From Marinagarivorans cellulosilyticus (GTDB lineage Bacteria; Pseudomonadota; Gammaproteobacteria; Pseudomonadales; Cellvibrionaceae): a stretch of 64,000 bases of DNA. Below are positions 52,021 through 59,902 of the stretch, in pieces (position 1 is the stretch's first letter; the number at the start of each line of letters is the position of its first letter). Position numbers and translations under genes: made by a program. Under the pieces are notes generated by a model that saw only the letters and a list, made by a program, of their open reading frames with translations, was not told the origin of the DNA and did no database searches. The stretch spans positions 3,874,685 through 3,938,684 of the forward strand of contig NZ_AP023086.1 in the NCBI RefSeq assembly GCF_021655555.1, read 5' to 3'.

Positions 52021-52527
52021 TTATTTCTTCTTGCCCAGCAAAACCCAACTCTCATCAATGTGAGATGGCTTGCGGCCGGATGCCGTTTCTTCAAGCCAGA
52101 GCTTTACAACTTTTCTCAAATAAATTTCGGAAAATGTTGAAATTTTCTTTCTAGCGAGCTCATCGTACTCATCTTGGGTAAGCACACCACTACGAAACAG
52201 GCCTAACAAAACATACTGATCAAAAGGTGGAAACTCACCACTCCTCGACCTAGAGAGCATGCATATAGCAATTGGTATCCCAACACCATCAATTCCACAA
52301 ACATTATCTAGATATCGGTAAATATCCGAAACATTTGGATTAGAGGGTATTTCTGAAATGAATGTATCAATTTTCGATAAATCACTATTGCTAAGCACAC
52401 CGGCTTGCTTTTTTGCATGTTCGACATACTTAAGAACTGCCAAATTCTGAGCATTGCAATTAAAATCTCCCAGATAACGATCTGGTCCAGTCTCGTCCCA
52501 GATAGATTTTTTAACCTTTTCACTCAT
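52021..52527 (-). CDS. hypothetical protein with helix-hairpin-helix-like core
   Basis: A 168-residue protein. VCGIDGVGIPIAICMLSRSR, then GEFPPFDQYVLLGLF resembles the G-x-G-x-x-x-A helix-hairpin-helix and following Asp segment of DNA-glycosylase-like proteins. This is a weak resemblance. It starts in the GAGGTTGTAATATG junction one base after the previous gene. Confidence 0.5.
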   Translation of the reverse strand: MSEKVKKSIWDETGPDRYLGDFNCNAQNLAVLKYVEHAKKQAGVLSNSDLSKIDTFISEIPSNPNVSDIYRYLDNVCGIDGVGIPIAICMLSRSRSGEFPPFDQYVLLGLFRSGVLTQDEYDELARKKISTFSEIYLRKVVKLWLEETASGRKPSHIDESWVLLGKKK

Positions 52528-52528
52528 A

Positions 52529-52738
52529 TTACAACCTCAACCCTATCTGGCTCGCAGTAACGATTAATGCCGACTTCTCGACGCTGAGATCAAGATTGAA
52601 GCGCAATGGCACTGTTAATCCGCCCTCTTCACTTATAATTGCCGAGTAAATATCCCGACTCTCGCGCATGCTAATCGCGTTATCCAACAAGGCGAGCTTT
52701 ATCATATTCGTAGCAGTATCACTTGCGCCTGAATTCAA
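52529..52738 (-). CDS. small hypothetical protein
   Basis: A 69-residue protein, TTG start at 52738. MIKLALLDNAISMRESRDIY, then VPLRFNLDLSVEKSALIV. No family was recognised. Its TAA stop forms part of the junction motif at the next gene start. Confidence 0.4.
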   Translation of the reverse strand: MNSGASDTATNMIKLALLDNAISMRESRDIYSAIISEEGGLTVPLRFNLDLSVEKSALIVTASQIGLRL

Positions 52739-52750
52739 GATATAATTAAG

Positions 52751-52915
52751 TTACGCATAGCTTTCAGCGCTGTTCTCATCAAAATACATCACCTTAAAAT
52801 ACCATACGGCGCAGATAGCGTACCCAACAACAAGACCCAATGGAAAAGTGAATAGACTGAGTAACACTGATTTTCTCATGCAACAACCTTCGTCATCTGT
52901 CGTGTCATTAGCCAT
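52751..52915 (-). CDS. small single-pass membrane protein
   Basis: The ATG at 52915 gives 54 residues. The ATG at 52879, with AAGG upstream, gives 42. One membrane helix (LFTFPLGLVVGYAICAVWYF) is followed by an acidic tail (DENSAESYA). Its 5' end overlaps the stop of the upstream membrane protein gene by eight bases. Confidence 0.5.
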   Translation of the reverse strand: MANDTTDDEGCCMRKSVLLSLFTFPLGLVVGYAICAVWYFKVMYFDENSAESYA

Positions 52916-53360
52916 GAATATTTTTCTCCTTGCCCAATAAGATCTGCTTATAGGCCTGCAGACTTTCAATTTTTTTCTGTGGATCTCTTAAGTTATCCCT
53001 CAAAACAAATAGGTTGCCCATAACCATCCCTACTAATAACGCAAAACCATAGTAAAAATATTCAACAACCTCTACATAAGAAGCGTCCTTAGAAAGCGAT
53101 AGATCAGCAAGAATTACGAACAATCCAGATGAAATTAACATACCTAACTCAACAGAGCACTGGGCAACGACAAGTGACGGGGTTGATAGCGCTTTGTTTA
53201 TCCTAGAAATATTATCCTCTAACGCAGCAATCTTTTTGCGCGTTCGAGCCTTTCTTGAAACCTGAATGATAGAAGAAATCTTATCCCAAGCACCAATTAG
53301 GGTTATGATCAAGCTTACTAGGGCAATAGCCAAAGCTATGGCGGGGTCTGTAAATGTCAT
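52908..53360 (-). CDS. membrane protein with coiled coil
   Basis: The ATG at 53360 gives 150 residues. An N-terminal helix (IALAIALVSLIITLIGAWDK) is followed by a basic coiled coil (RKARTRKKIAALEDNISRIN). Two more helices (about residues 75-95 and 103-122) and a polar tail follow. It is part of a cluster of three small membrane proteins. The family was not recognised. Confidence 0.5.
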   Translation of the reverse strand: MTFTDPAIALAIALVSLIITLIGAWDKISSIIQVSRKARTRKKIAALEDNISRINKALSTPSLVVAQCSVELGMLISSGLFVILADLSLSKDASYVEVVEYFYYGFALLVGMVMGNLFVLRDNLRDPQKKIESLQAYKQILLGKEKNIHG

Positions 53361-53411
53361 AATCGATCCTATTTTTAAATAACAGTAGGCTTTCGCTGCC
53401 AATAGTGATGC

Positions 53412-53510
53412 TTACTTGTTTTTAAAGTATACGTATAACGCATATAAGCCTAAAAAGATAAACCCGGTTGCCCCCAAGGCGACCACAATGTTTGTTGCTA
53501 CTTCTGCCAT
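53412..53510 (-). CDS. 32-residue single-helix membrane protein
   Basis: MAEVATNIVVALGATGFIFL followed by GLYALYVYFKNK and TAA. It is one membrane helix with a positive C-terminus. The start has GAGGAAAGTTGGAAATG, that is, a good ribosome site plus the recurrent junction motif. It was too short for a length-filtered search. It precedes the 150-residue membrane protein by about 50 bases and may belong to the same operon. Confidence 0.5.
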   Translation of the reverse strand: MAEVATNIVVALGATGFIFLGLYALYVYFKNK

Positions 53511-53723
53511 TTCCAACTTTCCTCATTGAGTGAGTGAAGCTTAAGGCGGCCCCTACTTTAACAGAGACCTATAGTGCGGCCGCTATGAATACCATCCCTT
53601 TTCAGGGTTTGCACGCCAATTCATGATATTCGGTGCATAACTTGCCGGACATTCGCTTTCATCTCTCCAAGGTCAATTATTAATTTTTCGCGGGTTTAAA
53701 ACACGGCAACTAAAACTTACCGG
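53511..53723. other. junction region between NERD gene and small membrane protein gene
   Basis: No gene was recognised in this stretch. On the minus strand it contains AATGTCCGGCAAGTTATGC, which resembles half of an attC site without a clear partner arm. Confidence 0.3.
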
Positions 53724-54515
53724 TTACTCATACGCCAAAACTGACCTACACCTCGGAAATGATGAGCATCCCCAGAACTTTCGCCCCACATTTTCGCCTC
53801 TTTTAGACTCTCGAACTATCATCGCTGACCCGCACTTAGGGCAGCAATTCGTAGGTCCGGCCGTCGAATCCTCTTTAGACTGGACGATAGTTCGAACATG
53901 GGCAACATGATCTCTATTAGTGGTGATCCCGCGCTTAAGTCTTCCAGACTCAATTTCATTCACAATTGCTATCACTTGCGAAGATTCAAATACCTCAATT
54001 TGTTTCGACTTAATAAACTCTATGCAACCCCGAGCATAAGTAACGTTTTCAGGCATCTCAGTTTTGAAGGTGTTATCGCCTATAAAAACAATAACTGAGT
54101 GGATGTATCCAGGGTCAACCTTAAGGATTTCTTCAAGCGTTTTGGTGTGCTTATAGTTCTGATGCAGAGGGTTCTGAAACTTACTGGTATGCCTATATAT
54201 TTTTTGTGTCCACGATTTTTGACTAATTGAGCCAAAAATCCATCCCTTCATGTTTTTAGTCTCAAGAACAAAAACCCCATATTTTGAAACTAAAATATGA
54301 TCAATTTGAGTCGTGCCGTCTTCAGTGCGTAACGTGACATTCTTTATCAGATGATAATCATCTTTAGATAAGAATAATTTAAGTAACATATTGACTTGAA
54401 ATTCACCAAAAACGCCCTTAAACCAAGGGCTTTTTACTACCCCAACTAAAACAAAGAAGGGGATTAAGTACCAAAGCGAACTGTAAATCTGGCTTAATAT
54501 CGGAGAAAAGTCCAT
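53724..54515 (-). CDS. NERD nuclease-related protein with zinc ribbon
   Basis: A 263-residue protein with a membrane helix (residues ~12-27) and a NERD domain: GEFQVNMLLKLFLSKDDYHL, then TQIDHILVSKYGVFVLETKN with the D...E-x-K nuclease pattern. A topoisomerase-type C4 zinc ribbon ends it (CCPKCGSAMIVRESKRG and FWGCSSFPRC). Membrane-anchored NERD proteins of this design are common in mobile regions. Confidence 0.85.
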   Translation of the reverse strand: MDFSPILSQIYSSLWYLIPFFVLVGVVKSPWFKGVFGEFQVNMLLKLFLSKDDYHLIKNVTLRTEDGTTQIDHILVSKYGVFVLETKNMKGWIFGSISQKSWTQKIYRHTSKFQNPLHQNYKHTKTLEEILKVDPGYIHSVIVFIGDNTFKTEMPENVTYARGCIEFIKSKQIEVFESSQVIAIVNEIESGRLKRGITTNRDHVAHVRTIVQSKEDSTAGPTNCCPKCGSAMIVRESKRGENVGRKFWGCSSFPRCRSVLAYE

Positions 54516-54628
54516 GCCGTTACGTCCTCATGTTTATTGTTTTAGGGCGTCCGCTTTCTGTGATTGTTATCATTTGAGTTTGGGTGCCCCCCCGAAGGTA
54601 TTGAGGGTCCTACTCAGGACTAAGTCAA

Positions 54629-54859
54629 TCATTTCCAATCTCCAGTGCGTAAGGCGTCCACGGCAGTAACAAACGAAACATGAGCAACTGAAACTAGCAG
54701 CATGGCAATAACTCCCCAGAGAAAAATAACAATAAGAGCCTCGCCGAATGGCATAAAGCCATTGTCGGCGATATAAAAAACCCCTCCGATAACCATCAAT
54801 GCTAAAACAAATAACAAAATCGCAAAGACTCTATTCGAGTGCCGCATCCTACCTATCAT
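54629..54859 (-). CDS. small two-helix membrane protein
   Basis: The ATG at 54859 gives 76 residues with two membrane helices (about 11-31 and 41-63). It starts in TCTTGGAAATG and ends GATTGGAAATGA (Asp-Trp-Lys-stop), so the junction motif sits at both ends. The longer frame upstream overlaps vapC and is disfavoured. Confidence 0.5.
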   Translation of the reverse strand: MIGRMRHSNRVFAILLFVLALMVIGGVFYIADNGFMPFGEALIVIFLWGVIAMLLVSVAHVSFVTAVDALRTGDWK

Positions 54860-54869
54860 TTCCAAGACC

Positions 54870-55304
54870 CTATGGTTTTTTTGTTCCTGGGATTTGTTGG
54901 GCAGCCACGTCAAATGTATAAGCACCGTTAAACTTAACCCCTAACTCTTTAGATGTATGTATACTCTTGTTCACAATTAGCGCATCTGGAAAATCCGCTT
55001 CTTTGCGCTTACCTCCATACTTTATTGATTTTGAATTCTTGTAGTCGTTAATGGCTCGCCAAACAGTCTGACCGCTTTCAAAAGCTATATTTGGCTCTTC
55101 GAATAACGAATTAACTACCTTAACGATGGCTTCTTTATCCAGACCATAGCGTTTTCCTTTCAGAGTCCAAATAGTTTCAGCCAGAACCACATCAGTAATC
55201 AATACAGTTTCATCACCCATAATAAGAGCCGCCGCTTTTTTTGCCTGCGTCTTGTCGTCTTCCAGGAGGTATCTCAAGAGCACGTTGGTATCAATTGAGA
55301 TCAT
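54870..55304 (-). CDS. vapC: VapC-type PIN-domain toxin
   Basis: A 144-residue PIN nuclease. SIDTNVLLRYLLEDD carries the first Asp, TDVVLAETIWTLKG the Glu and KEADFPDALIVNK the later Asp residues. VapC toxins cut tRNA or rRNA and are held by VapB. Its start overlaps the antitoxin gene stop by four bases. Confidence 0.85.
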   Translation of the reverse strand: MISIDTNVLLRYLLEDDKTQAKKAAALIMGDETVLITDVVLAETIWTLKGKRYGLDKEAIVKVVNSLFEEPNIAFESGQTVWRAINDYKNSKSIKYGGKRKEADFPDALIVNKSIHTSKELGVKFNGAYTFDVAAQQIPGTKKP

Positions 55305-55522
55305 GTAGCGATACTGCTTTGTAGTGAATCCTCATCACTGTATTTTCGGTTCACATCAATGTCAGATAGTAAACCCTTGGCCGCTCCGGCCACTTTTTTG
55401 ATGATGGTTATATGACCTTCGTTGTCCACATAACTTGAGTAATCATCGCCAGGCTCAATACCCGCATCCCTACATTGATCAATAGGCAGTGTAATCTGTC
55501 TCTTTGCGCTAACTTTTGGCAT
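55301..55522 (-). CDS. vapB: AbrB/MazE-type antitoxin
   Basis: A 73-residue protein with an AbrB-like swapped-hairpin DNA-binding N-terminus (MPKVSAKRQITLPIDQCRDA followed by GIEPGD). A C-terminal toxin-binding tail (KGLLSDIDVNRKYSDEDSL) follows. It precedes and overlaps vapC. GAGG lies upstream of the ATG. It is the first gene of the cassette-like array next to the recombinase. Confidence 0.82.
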   Translation of the reverse strand: MPKVSAKRQITLPIDQCRDAGIEPGDDYSSYVDNEGHITIIKKVAGAAKGLLSDIDVNRKYSDEDSLQSSIAT

Positions 55523-55578
55523 GAAATACCTCTTTACTTATCACGTAATAGTAAAGATACTCAGTTCATTACTATGTG

Positions 55579-56376
55579 TCAAACGGTAAAGGGGTGGGCT
55601 CGTCGTAATTGCTCTGGCATTCTCACTTCGGCTAAATGCCCTTTGAAGGCTTGGTCTATCCGTTTATCCCAAGGATCGATATATATCAGGGTTGTCTCGG
55701 GGTCTTCATGGTTCATGATCGACTGTATAGCTTCTAACGTGCAGCCCTTTCTGTCGAGCCAGCTCCCCAGTGTACGACGCCCACTGTGCGACGACCCGCC
55801 CTCCAATCCAGACTCTTTGAATAGCTCTCTCATAAGGTTCTCGAGGCTGCTGCAAACCATCGCCTCTCTCGTAACCGAGCGTCCATCTTTATCGGTTGCT
55901 TTGTAGCGCTTTACATTAAAGGCAAATCGGCGCCAAGTGCCTTTCTTGGCAAGAAATAAAGGACTATCTGGTCTTAGTGATCGGTAATCATTGCTATCAC
56001 ACAGCATGGCCCCTTCAGCTATTCGCTGGCTCAGCCATAGTTCGAGCGCCGTACGGAGCTGCTTCACCAGGATATAGACAAGTCGTGACTTGCCAGTCTT
56101 GGTGTATTTCGCCGGTAATCGAAAAGTAGTTTTAAGCTCGCCACAGGGGTGGAGCACATCTCTAACTTGAAGCTGGGCAAGCTCGTTTATTCGTAAACCT
56201 GTCGCAAAGAGCAGCATACACATGGCGGTATTTCTTTTGCCTTGCTCACTATTCGATGCTCGCCAGAGAATGCTTGAGAGCTGACTTGGTGTTTCTGCAA
56301 TCTGAGCCTTACCCGAACCGGCAGTGTATTCAGCCTTAAGTCGTTTAACAGGTCTTCTAGTGGGGTTGTTATCCAT
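55579..56376 (-). CDS. tyrosine recombinase/integrase
   Basis: A 265-residue recombinase. FATGLRINELAQLQVRD holds the first Arg, TKTGKSRLVYI the Lys turn, SSHSGRRTLGSWLDRKG the H-x-x-R box, and NHEDPETTLIYIDP the His and Tyr. It lacks the extra helix of integron integrases. The ATG at 56376 has GGAG five bases upstream. It is divergent from the IntI-like fragment with only 17 bases between starts. It may have invaded the attI region. Confidence 0.82.
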   Translation of the reverse strand: MDNNPTRRPVKRLKAEYTAGSGKAQIAETPSQLSSILWRASNSEQGKRNTAMCMLLFATGLRINELAQLQVRDVLHPCGELKTTFRLPAKYTKTGKSRLVYILVKQLRTALELWLSQRIAEGAMLCDSNDYRSLRPDSPLFLAKKGTWRRFAFNVKRYKATDKDGRSVTREAMVCSSLENLMRELFKESGLEGGSSHSGRRTLGSWLDRKGCTLEAIQSIMNHEDPETTLIYIDPWDKRIDQAFKGHLAEVRMPEQLRRAHPFTV

Positions 56377-56393
56377 ACCAGCTCCTTCGTTTT

Positions 56394-56810
56394 TTGCGTA
56401 TTGATACGTTGGCAGATTATGTGGATCAAAACAACTCAAGTTCGCGCCACACGGCACTTCATTGGAATCTTCCTGAACTCACCGATATTGACATAGAGAC
56501 CAATTTAAACACCCTTGCGGTTAACAGGTTACTGGCGATCAACGCCCAAAAAACAGCACTGAATCCCATACCGTTTATGTATCGGAAGCTTTTGAAGCAG
56601 GAGGTAGGGAAGCTGAACTTTGCATACAGTTCGCGAGCTAGGACTATACCTACCGTCTTTTCTCTCACGGAGGCCAATAGTGTGATAAAGCGCATGCCTA
56701 GCCTACACAAGGTAACCGCTCAGATTATGTATGGGTCAGGGGAATTTAGAGTATCCCGAATTGGTTTCGAGAACGAGGCGTTACCAGCCCAATTGATATC
56801 TAGACAATAG
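56394..56810 (+). pseudogene. integron-integrase-like (IntI) gene, truncated
   Basis: The frame reads ELTDIDIETNLNTLAVNRLL, then AINAQKTALNPIPFMYRKLL and IPTVFSLTEANSVIKRMPSL, and MYGSG. This matches the N-terminal and early catalytic part of integron/XerC-type integrases, in which LAVNR, ALNAL-x-FLY and MYGSGLR are typical. After YGSG the sequence diverges (EFRVSRI for LRVSE) and stops. The C-terminal catalytic residues and an IntI-specific helix are missing. It is non-functional. Its orientation opposite to the array is that expected of intI. Confidence 0.6.
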
Positions 56811-57017
56811 CCAACTACAAAGGTGACCAGCTGCTGAACTCCGTAAAGGTATAGGAATGAACCTCTGAGGCCGCCACAAACAGGACGTTTGTGCAGAGCT
56901 AGGCTTTTACAGGAGCGTAAATTGGTAACTATTCAGGCGGCTGCGAAATAATGGCCACCTCAAAGGCGAATTGATTATTTTCGGGGCATTCAAGCGTCTG
57001 GAACGCTTGCATAGCGA

Positions 57018-57164
57018 CCAGCCCCAGCAAGGATGCGCGGGGGTAGACTTTGCACCTGCATAAGGATATGCAAGATTAGACTTTGCATCCGTATATGGAT
57101 ATACGCTATTAGGGTAATGCAGGAGCAATTACCGAGGAGCACAAAGTCGCAGATGGCTTGAGCG
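57018..57164. repeat. repeat unit A, copy 1
   Basis: About 147 bases, nearly identical to 57429-57592. The unit contains hairpins GCATAAGGATATGC and CGTATATGGATATACG and the REP-like word GCAGGAGCAATTACCGAGG. A diverged partial third copy lies near 57657-57705. Confidence 0.9.
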
Positions 57165-57428
57165 GCCCAGAAACTAATCAGTTTGCCGACCTATTTGTGC
57201 ATGGCTGAATAGTTACAACTGTTAAAGCAATCCATCGAGGCAGGAAGCCAATGCCATTAACTTAAGGCTAGTTAAGCGGTTGGCGGTGATTTTTCAGGAA
57301 CCTCACGCGCCGGCTCTTGCAGGGATAGCAAGGTGATCGAAAATGCATCGGTACAGGATGTACTTTATTAGAACTGCGCAGGAAGCACGCAGTCGAGGAG
57401 CACATTTTCCAGAGCGCGTGCGGAGCGC

Positions 57429-57592
57429 CCAGCCCCAGCAAGGATGCGTGGGGGGTAGACTTTGCACCTGCATAAGGATATGCAAGATTAGACTTTGCAT
57501 CCGTATATGGATATACGCTATTAGGGTAATGCAGGAGCAATTACCGAGGAGCACAAAGTCGAGGAGCACAAAGTCGTAGATGGCTTGAGCGA
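57429..57592. repeat. repeat unit A, copy 2
   Basis: Near-identical to copy 1, but with an internal tandem duplication of AGGAGCACAAAGTCG (57547-57576). Confidence 0.9.
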
Positions 57593-57730
57593 GTCCAGAA
57601 AAATTGTCGGCTGCCGCTAAGTTAATGACATTGGGCAGGAAGCCTCTTAATAGACATCGCATCCGTATATGGATATACGTTGTTAGGGTAATGCATCGGA
57701 GCACTGATGCTCTTTATTAGTCATTGCATC

Positions 57731-57864
57731 ATTAGTGCATCCCTCGGCAATCGCTCCTGCATTGCTCTACTAAACTACATCCCTGTAGCGATGCACGTTA
57801 ACCGCAGGCTTACAACAACCTCACTAAATTCAAGAAACAACAAAAAAAGCCCCACTCTTTCGAG
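57731..57864. repeat. repeat unit B, copy 1
   Basis: A 134-base direct repeat of 57931-58063. Identity ends exactly inside the tRNA-Ala terminator hairpin (CTCTTTCGAG). Its reverse complement holds GCAGGAGCGATTGCCGAGG, related to the word in unit A. Confidence 0.9.
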
Positions 57865-57930
57865 TATGACACCAAGCTAAACATTAGACCTTTGGATCGC
57901 ACCGCTCATGCGCATCCATGCGCTCGCGGT

Positions 57931-58063
57931 ATTAGTGCATCCCTCGGCAATCGCTCCTGCATTGCTCTACTAAACTACATCCCTGTAGCGATGCACGTTA
58001 ACCGCAGGCTTAGAACAATCTCACTAAACTCAAGAAACAACAAAAAAGCCCCACTCTTTCGAG
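57931..58063. repeat. repeat unit B, copy 2
   Basis: The copy adjoining tRNA-Ala. It retains the complete terminator arm. The 200-base offset between copies suggests a tandem duplication beginning at the tRNA terminator. Confidence 0.9.
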
Positions 58064-58075
58064 CGGGGCTTTTTT
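58042..58075 (-). terminator. terminator of tRNA-Ala
   Basis: AAAAAAGCCCC pairs with GGGGCTTTTTT around ACTCTTTCGAGC, just after the tRNA 3' end on the minus strand. Confidence 0.85.
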
Positions 58076-58081
58076 GTTGTT

Positions 58082-58157
58082 TGGTGGAGCCTAGCGGGAT
58101 CGAACCGCTGACCTCAACACTGCCAGTGTTGCGCTCTCCCAGCTGAGCTAAGGCCCC
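58082..58157 (-). tRNA. tRNA-Ala (anticodon GGC)
   Basis: The gene is 76 bases with encoded CCA. The acceptor arm is GGGGCCT/AGGCTCC, the D arm AGCTCAGCTGGGAGAGC, and the anticodon loop CTGGCAG (anticodon GGC). The T arm is GGTTCGATCC. Its 3' end faces the accessory region, which is the usual polarity for tRNA-linked islands. Confidence 0.96.
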
Positions 58158-58395
58158 GTAATTGGGTGGTTGCATTTTAATATTTAAAATCAGCAACTTG
58201 GGATAACTTGCTGCGGCTGTGCCGTAACAAGTGCGCGCATATTAATGCGCTGTTTAGGGGTTGTCAACGCTATCGCGTGTAATTCTGCAATTTCTTATCA
58301 AGATCAATAAAAAGCGCGCCTATCACTAGGTTTACCCGCGCAGCATAGCCACTTACACTGCGCACCACGTTTTGATTACCTTGCTAGAGGCCGAC

Positions 58396-59727
58396 ATGCC
58401 CCCCGCCGCCAAAAATATAATGTCCGTTAGCCAGCTTAACCAACAAGCTAAGCGCGCACTGGAGCAAAACCTGCCCAGCGTTTGGGTGCAAGGGGAGCTA
58501 ACCAATTTGGCCCAGCCCAGCTCGGGGCACTGGTATTTCACCTTAAAAGACAACCGCGCCCAGGTGCGCTGCGCGATGTTTCGCGGCAAGAATATTATGG
58601 TGCGCGAGCCTATTCGCGCTGGCGACCAAATTGTTTGCAATGCCAATGTTAGCCTGTACGAAGGCCGCGGCGACTACCAACTGATTGTTAACTCGCTGCA
58701 AAAGGCGGGGCTTGGCGACTTGCACCAGCAGTACGAAGCACTCAAAAATGCTTTAGCGGCCGAAGGGCTATTTGATGCCGAGACCAAGCGGGCACTGCCA
58801 GCTTACCCCAACACTATTGGCATTATTAGCAGCCCAACGGGCGCTGCCGTGCACGATATAATTACCGTGCTAAAGCGCCGCTACCCTAGCGCCGAAGTTA
58901 TTATTTACCCTGCAATGGTGCAAGGGGCCGAGGCACCCGCCAGCCTATTAAGCGCTTTGACACTGGCCAATAAGCAAAATCGCTGCGATGTATTAATTAT
59001 TGGCCGCGGTGGCGGTTCGCTAGAAGATTTATGGGCATTTAATAGCGAGCCACTGGTGCGCGCTGTTTATGCCAGCCACACACCCATTATTAGTGCCGTG
59101 GGCCACGAGGTGGATTTCACCCTTAGCGACTTCGCCGCCGATTTGCGTGCACTTACGCCATCGGCTGCTGCCGAAGCCGCCACCCCAAACATGGCAGACA
59201 TTCAGCAACAGCTAAGCCAGCGCAAACGCCAACTGCAACACCTAATGGCGGCACATATCGGCAATGCCAAGCGCTCGCTTGCACTATTAAAAGCACAGCT
59301 GCAATCACCACAAGATCAACTTCGTCACCGGCAGCAACAACTCGACCATTTAGAACTACGACTTAAACAAGCCCTAAGTAACCGCATAAATTCAGCCAAA
59401 CAACAGCTCAATACGCAAAGGCACCAACTGCAGTTAAACAGCCCCGCATGGCAAGTTAAAGAGGCTAAAAACCAACATCAACGCTTAAGCCTACAACTTA
59501 AAAAAGCGTTTGAACGCGTCTTCCAACAAAAGCGCAAACAACTGCAGCAACAAGTCGCACTGCTTAATAGCGTAAGCCCCCTGCAAACCTTGCAACGCGG
59601 TTACGCTGTAGTGCGCAACAACAAAGGCCGCGTGATAAGCAGCACGGCGCAAGCCAAAAGCGGCCAGAGTGTGGCCATCGCCCTAGCCGACGGCAGTTTG
59701 AATGCCACTATTAACGACATTACCTAA
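58396..59727 (+). CDS. xseA: exodeoxyribonuclease VII large subunit
   Basis: A 443-residue nuclease subunit. The N-terminal OB domain (LPSVWVQGELTNLAQPSSGH) is followed by the catalytic core (GIISSPTGAAVHDIITVLKR, IIGRGGGSLEDLWAFNSEPL, SAVGHEVDFTLSDFAADLRA). A long coiled coil and the LQRGYAVV end follow. The ATG at 58396 has AGAGG upstream. A TTG eight codons earlier is less likely. First core gene after tRNA-Ala. Confidence 0.95.
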   Translation: MPPAAKNIMSVSQLNQQAKRALEQNLPSVWVQGELTNLAQPSSGHWYFTLKDNRAQVRCAMFRGKNIMVREPIRAGDQIVCNANVSLYEGRGDYQLIVNSLQKAGLGDLHQQYEALKNALAAEGLFDAETKRALPAYPNTIGIISSPTGAAVHDIITVLKRRYPSAEVIIYPAMVQGAEAPASLLSALTLANKQNRCDVLIIGRGGGSLEDLWAFNSEPLVRAVYASHTPIISAVGHEVDFTLSDFAADLRALTPSAAAEAATPNMADIQQQLSQRKRQLQHLMAAHIGNAKRSLALLKAQLQSPQDQLRHRQQQLDHLELRLKQALSNRINSAKQQLNTQRHQLQLNSPAWQVKEAKNQHQRLSLQLKKAFERVFQQKRKQLQQQVALLNSVSPLQTLQRGYAVVRNNKGRVISSTAQAKSGQSVAIALADGSLNATINDIT

Positions 59728-59807
59728 TCGCAATAATCAGTGCTGAAGCAAGTGCTCAGCCATAGCCAACTAGACGAAGCCCAAGCCGCGCATTACACTG
59801 CCAGCTT

Positions 59808-59898
59808 CTTGTCGGGGTGCTGCCTTTAGTTGGGGTCGCTGAGATCAATTGTGAAACCCGCCGAACCTGATCGGGCTTAAACCTGCGTAGGGAACAAG
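59808..59898 (+). promoter_or_regulatory. TPP riboswitch (THI box)
   Basis: TCGGGGTGC, CTGAGATCA, GAACCTGATCGGG and GCGTAGGGAACA occur in the conserved order. The 3' element AGGGA is also the ribosome site of thiO, whose ATG lies five bases on. TPP binding should therefore block translation of thiO-thiS-thiG. Confidence 0.93.
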
Positions 59899-59902
59899 TG
59901 CT

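Larger units (their letters stand above)
44116..56810. mobile_element. decayed chromosomal integron-like array (putative)
   Basis: All intact genes from 44.1 to 55.5 kb are on the minus strand, short and mostly unknown. A truncated integron-integrase-like gene lies at 56.4-56.8 kb on the plus strand, which is the integron layout. Support also comes from an attC-like site at 47501-47547, gene remnants between cassettes, and TA and defence genes, which are common integron cargo. Most junctions lack a clear attC, so decay or another mechanism must be considered. Confidence 0.45.
56811..58041. other. repeat-rich non-coding region between IntI fragment and tRNA-Ala
   Basis: No genes. ORFs here merely translate the A and B repeats in several frames. 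It contains units A (two and a partial copy) and B (two copies). It separates the accessory region from the core. Confidence 0.7.

Noticed and set aside
56907..57704. Repeated ORFs translating MLLHYPNSVYPYTD-type sequence
   Set aside because: They are translations of the non-coding repeat unit A in several frames and of its hairpins.
57018..58063. Possible CRISPR array in the repeat cluster
   Set aside because: Units are about 130-165 bases, few and unevenly spaced, with internal hairpins. There are no cas genes and no regular spacers.
57892..58196. ORFs over the tRNA-Ala gene and its terminator
   Set aside because: They overlap a clear tRNA and its hairpin on both strands.
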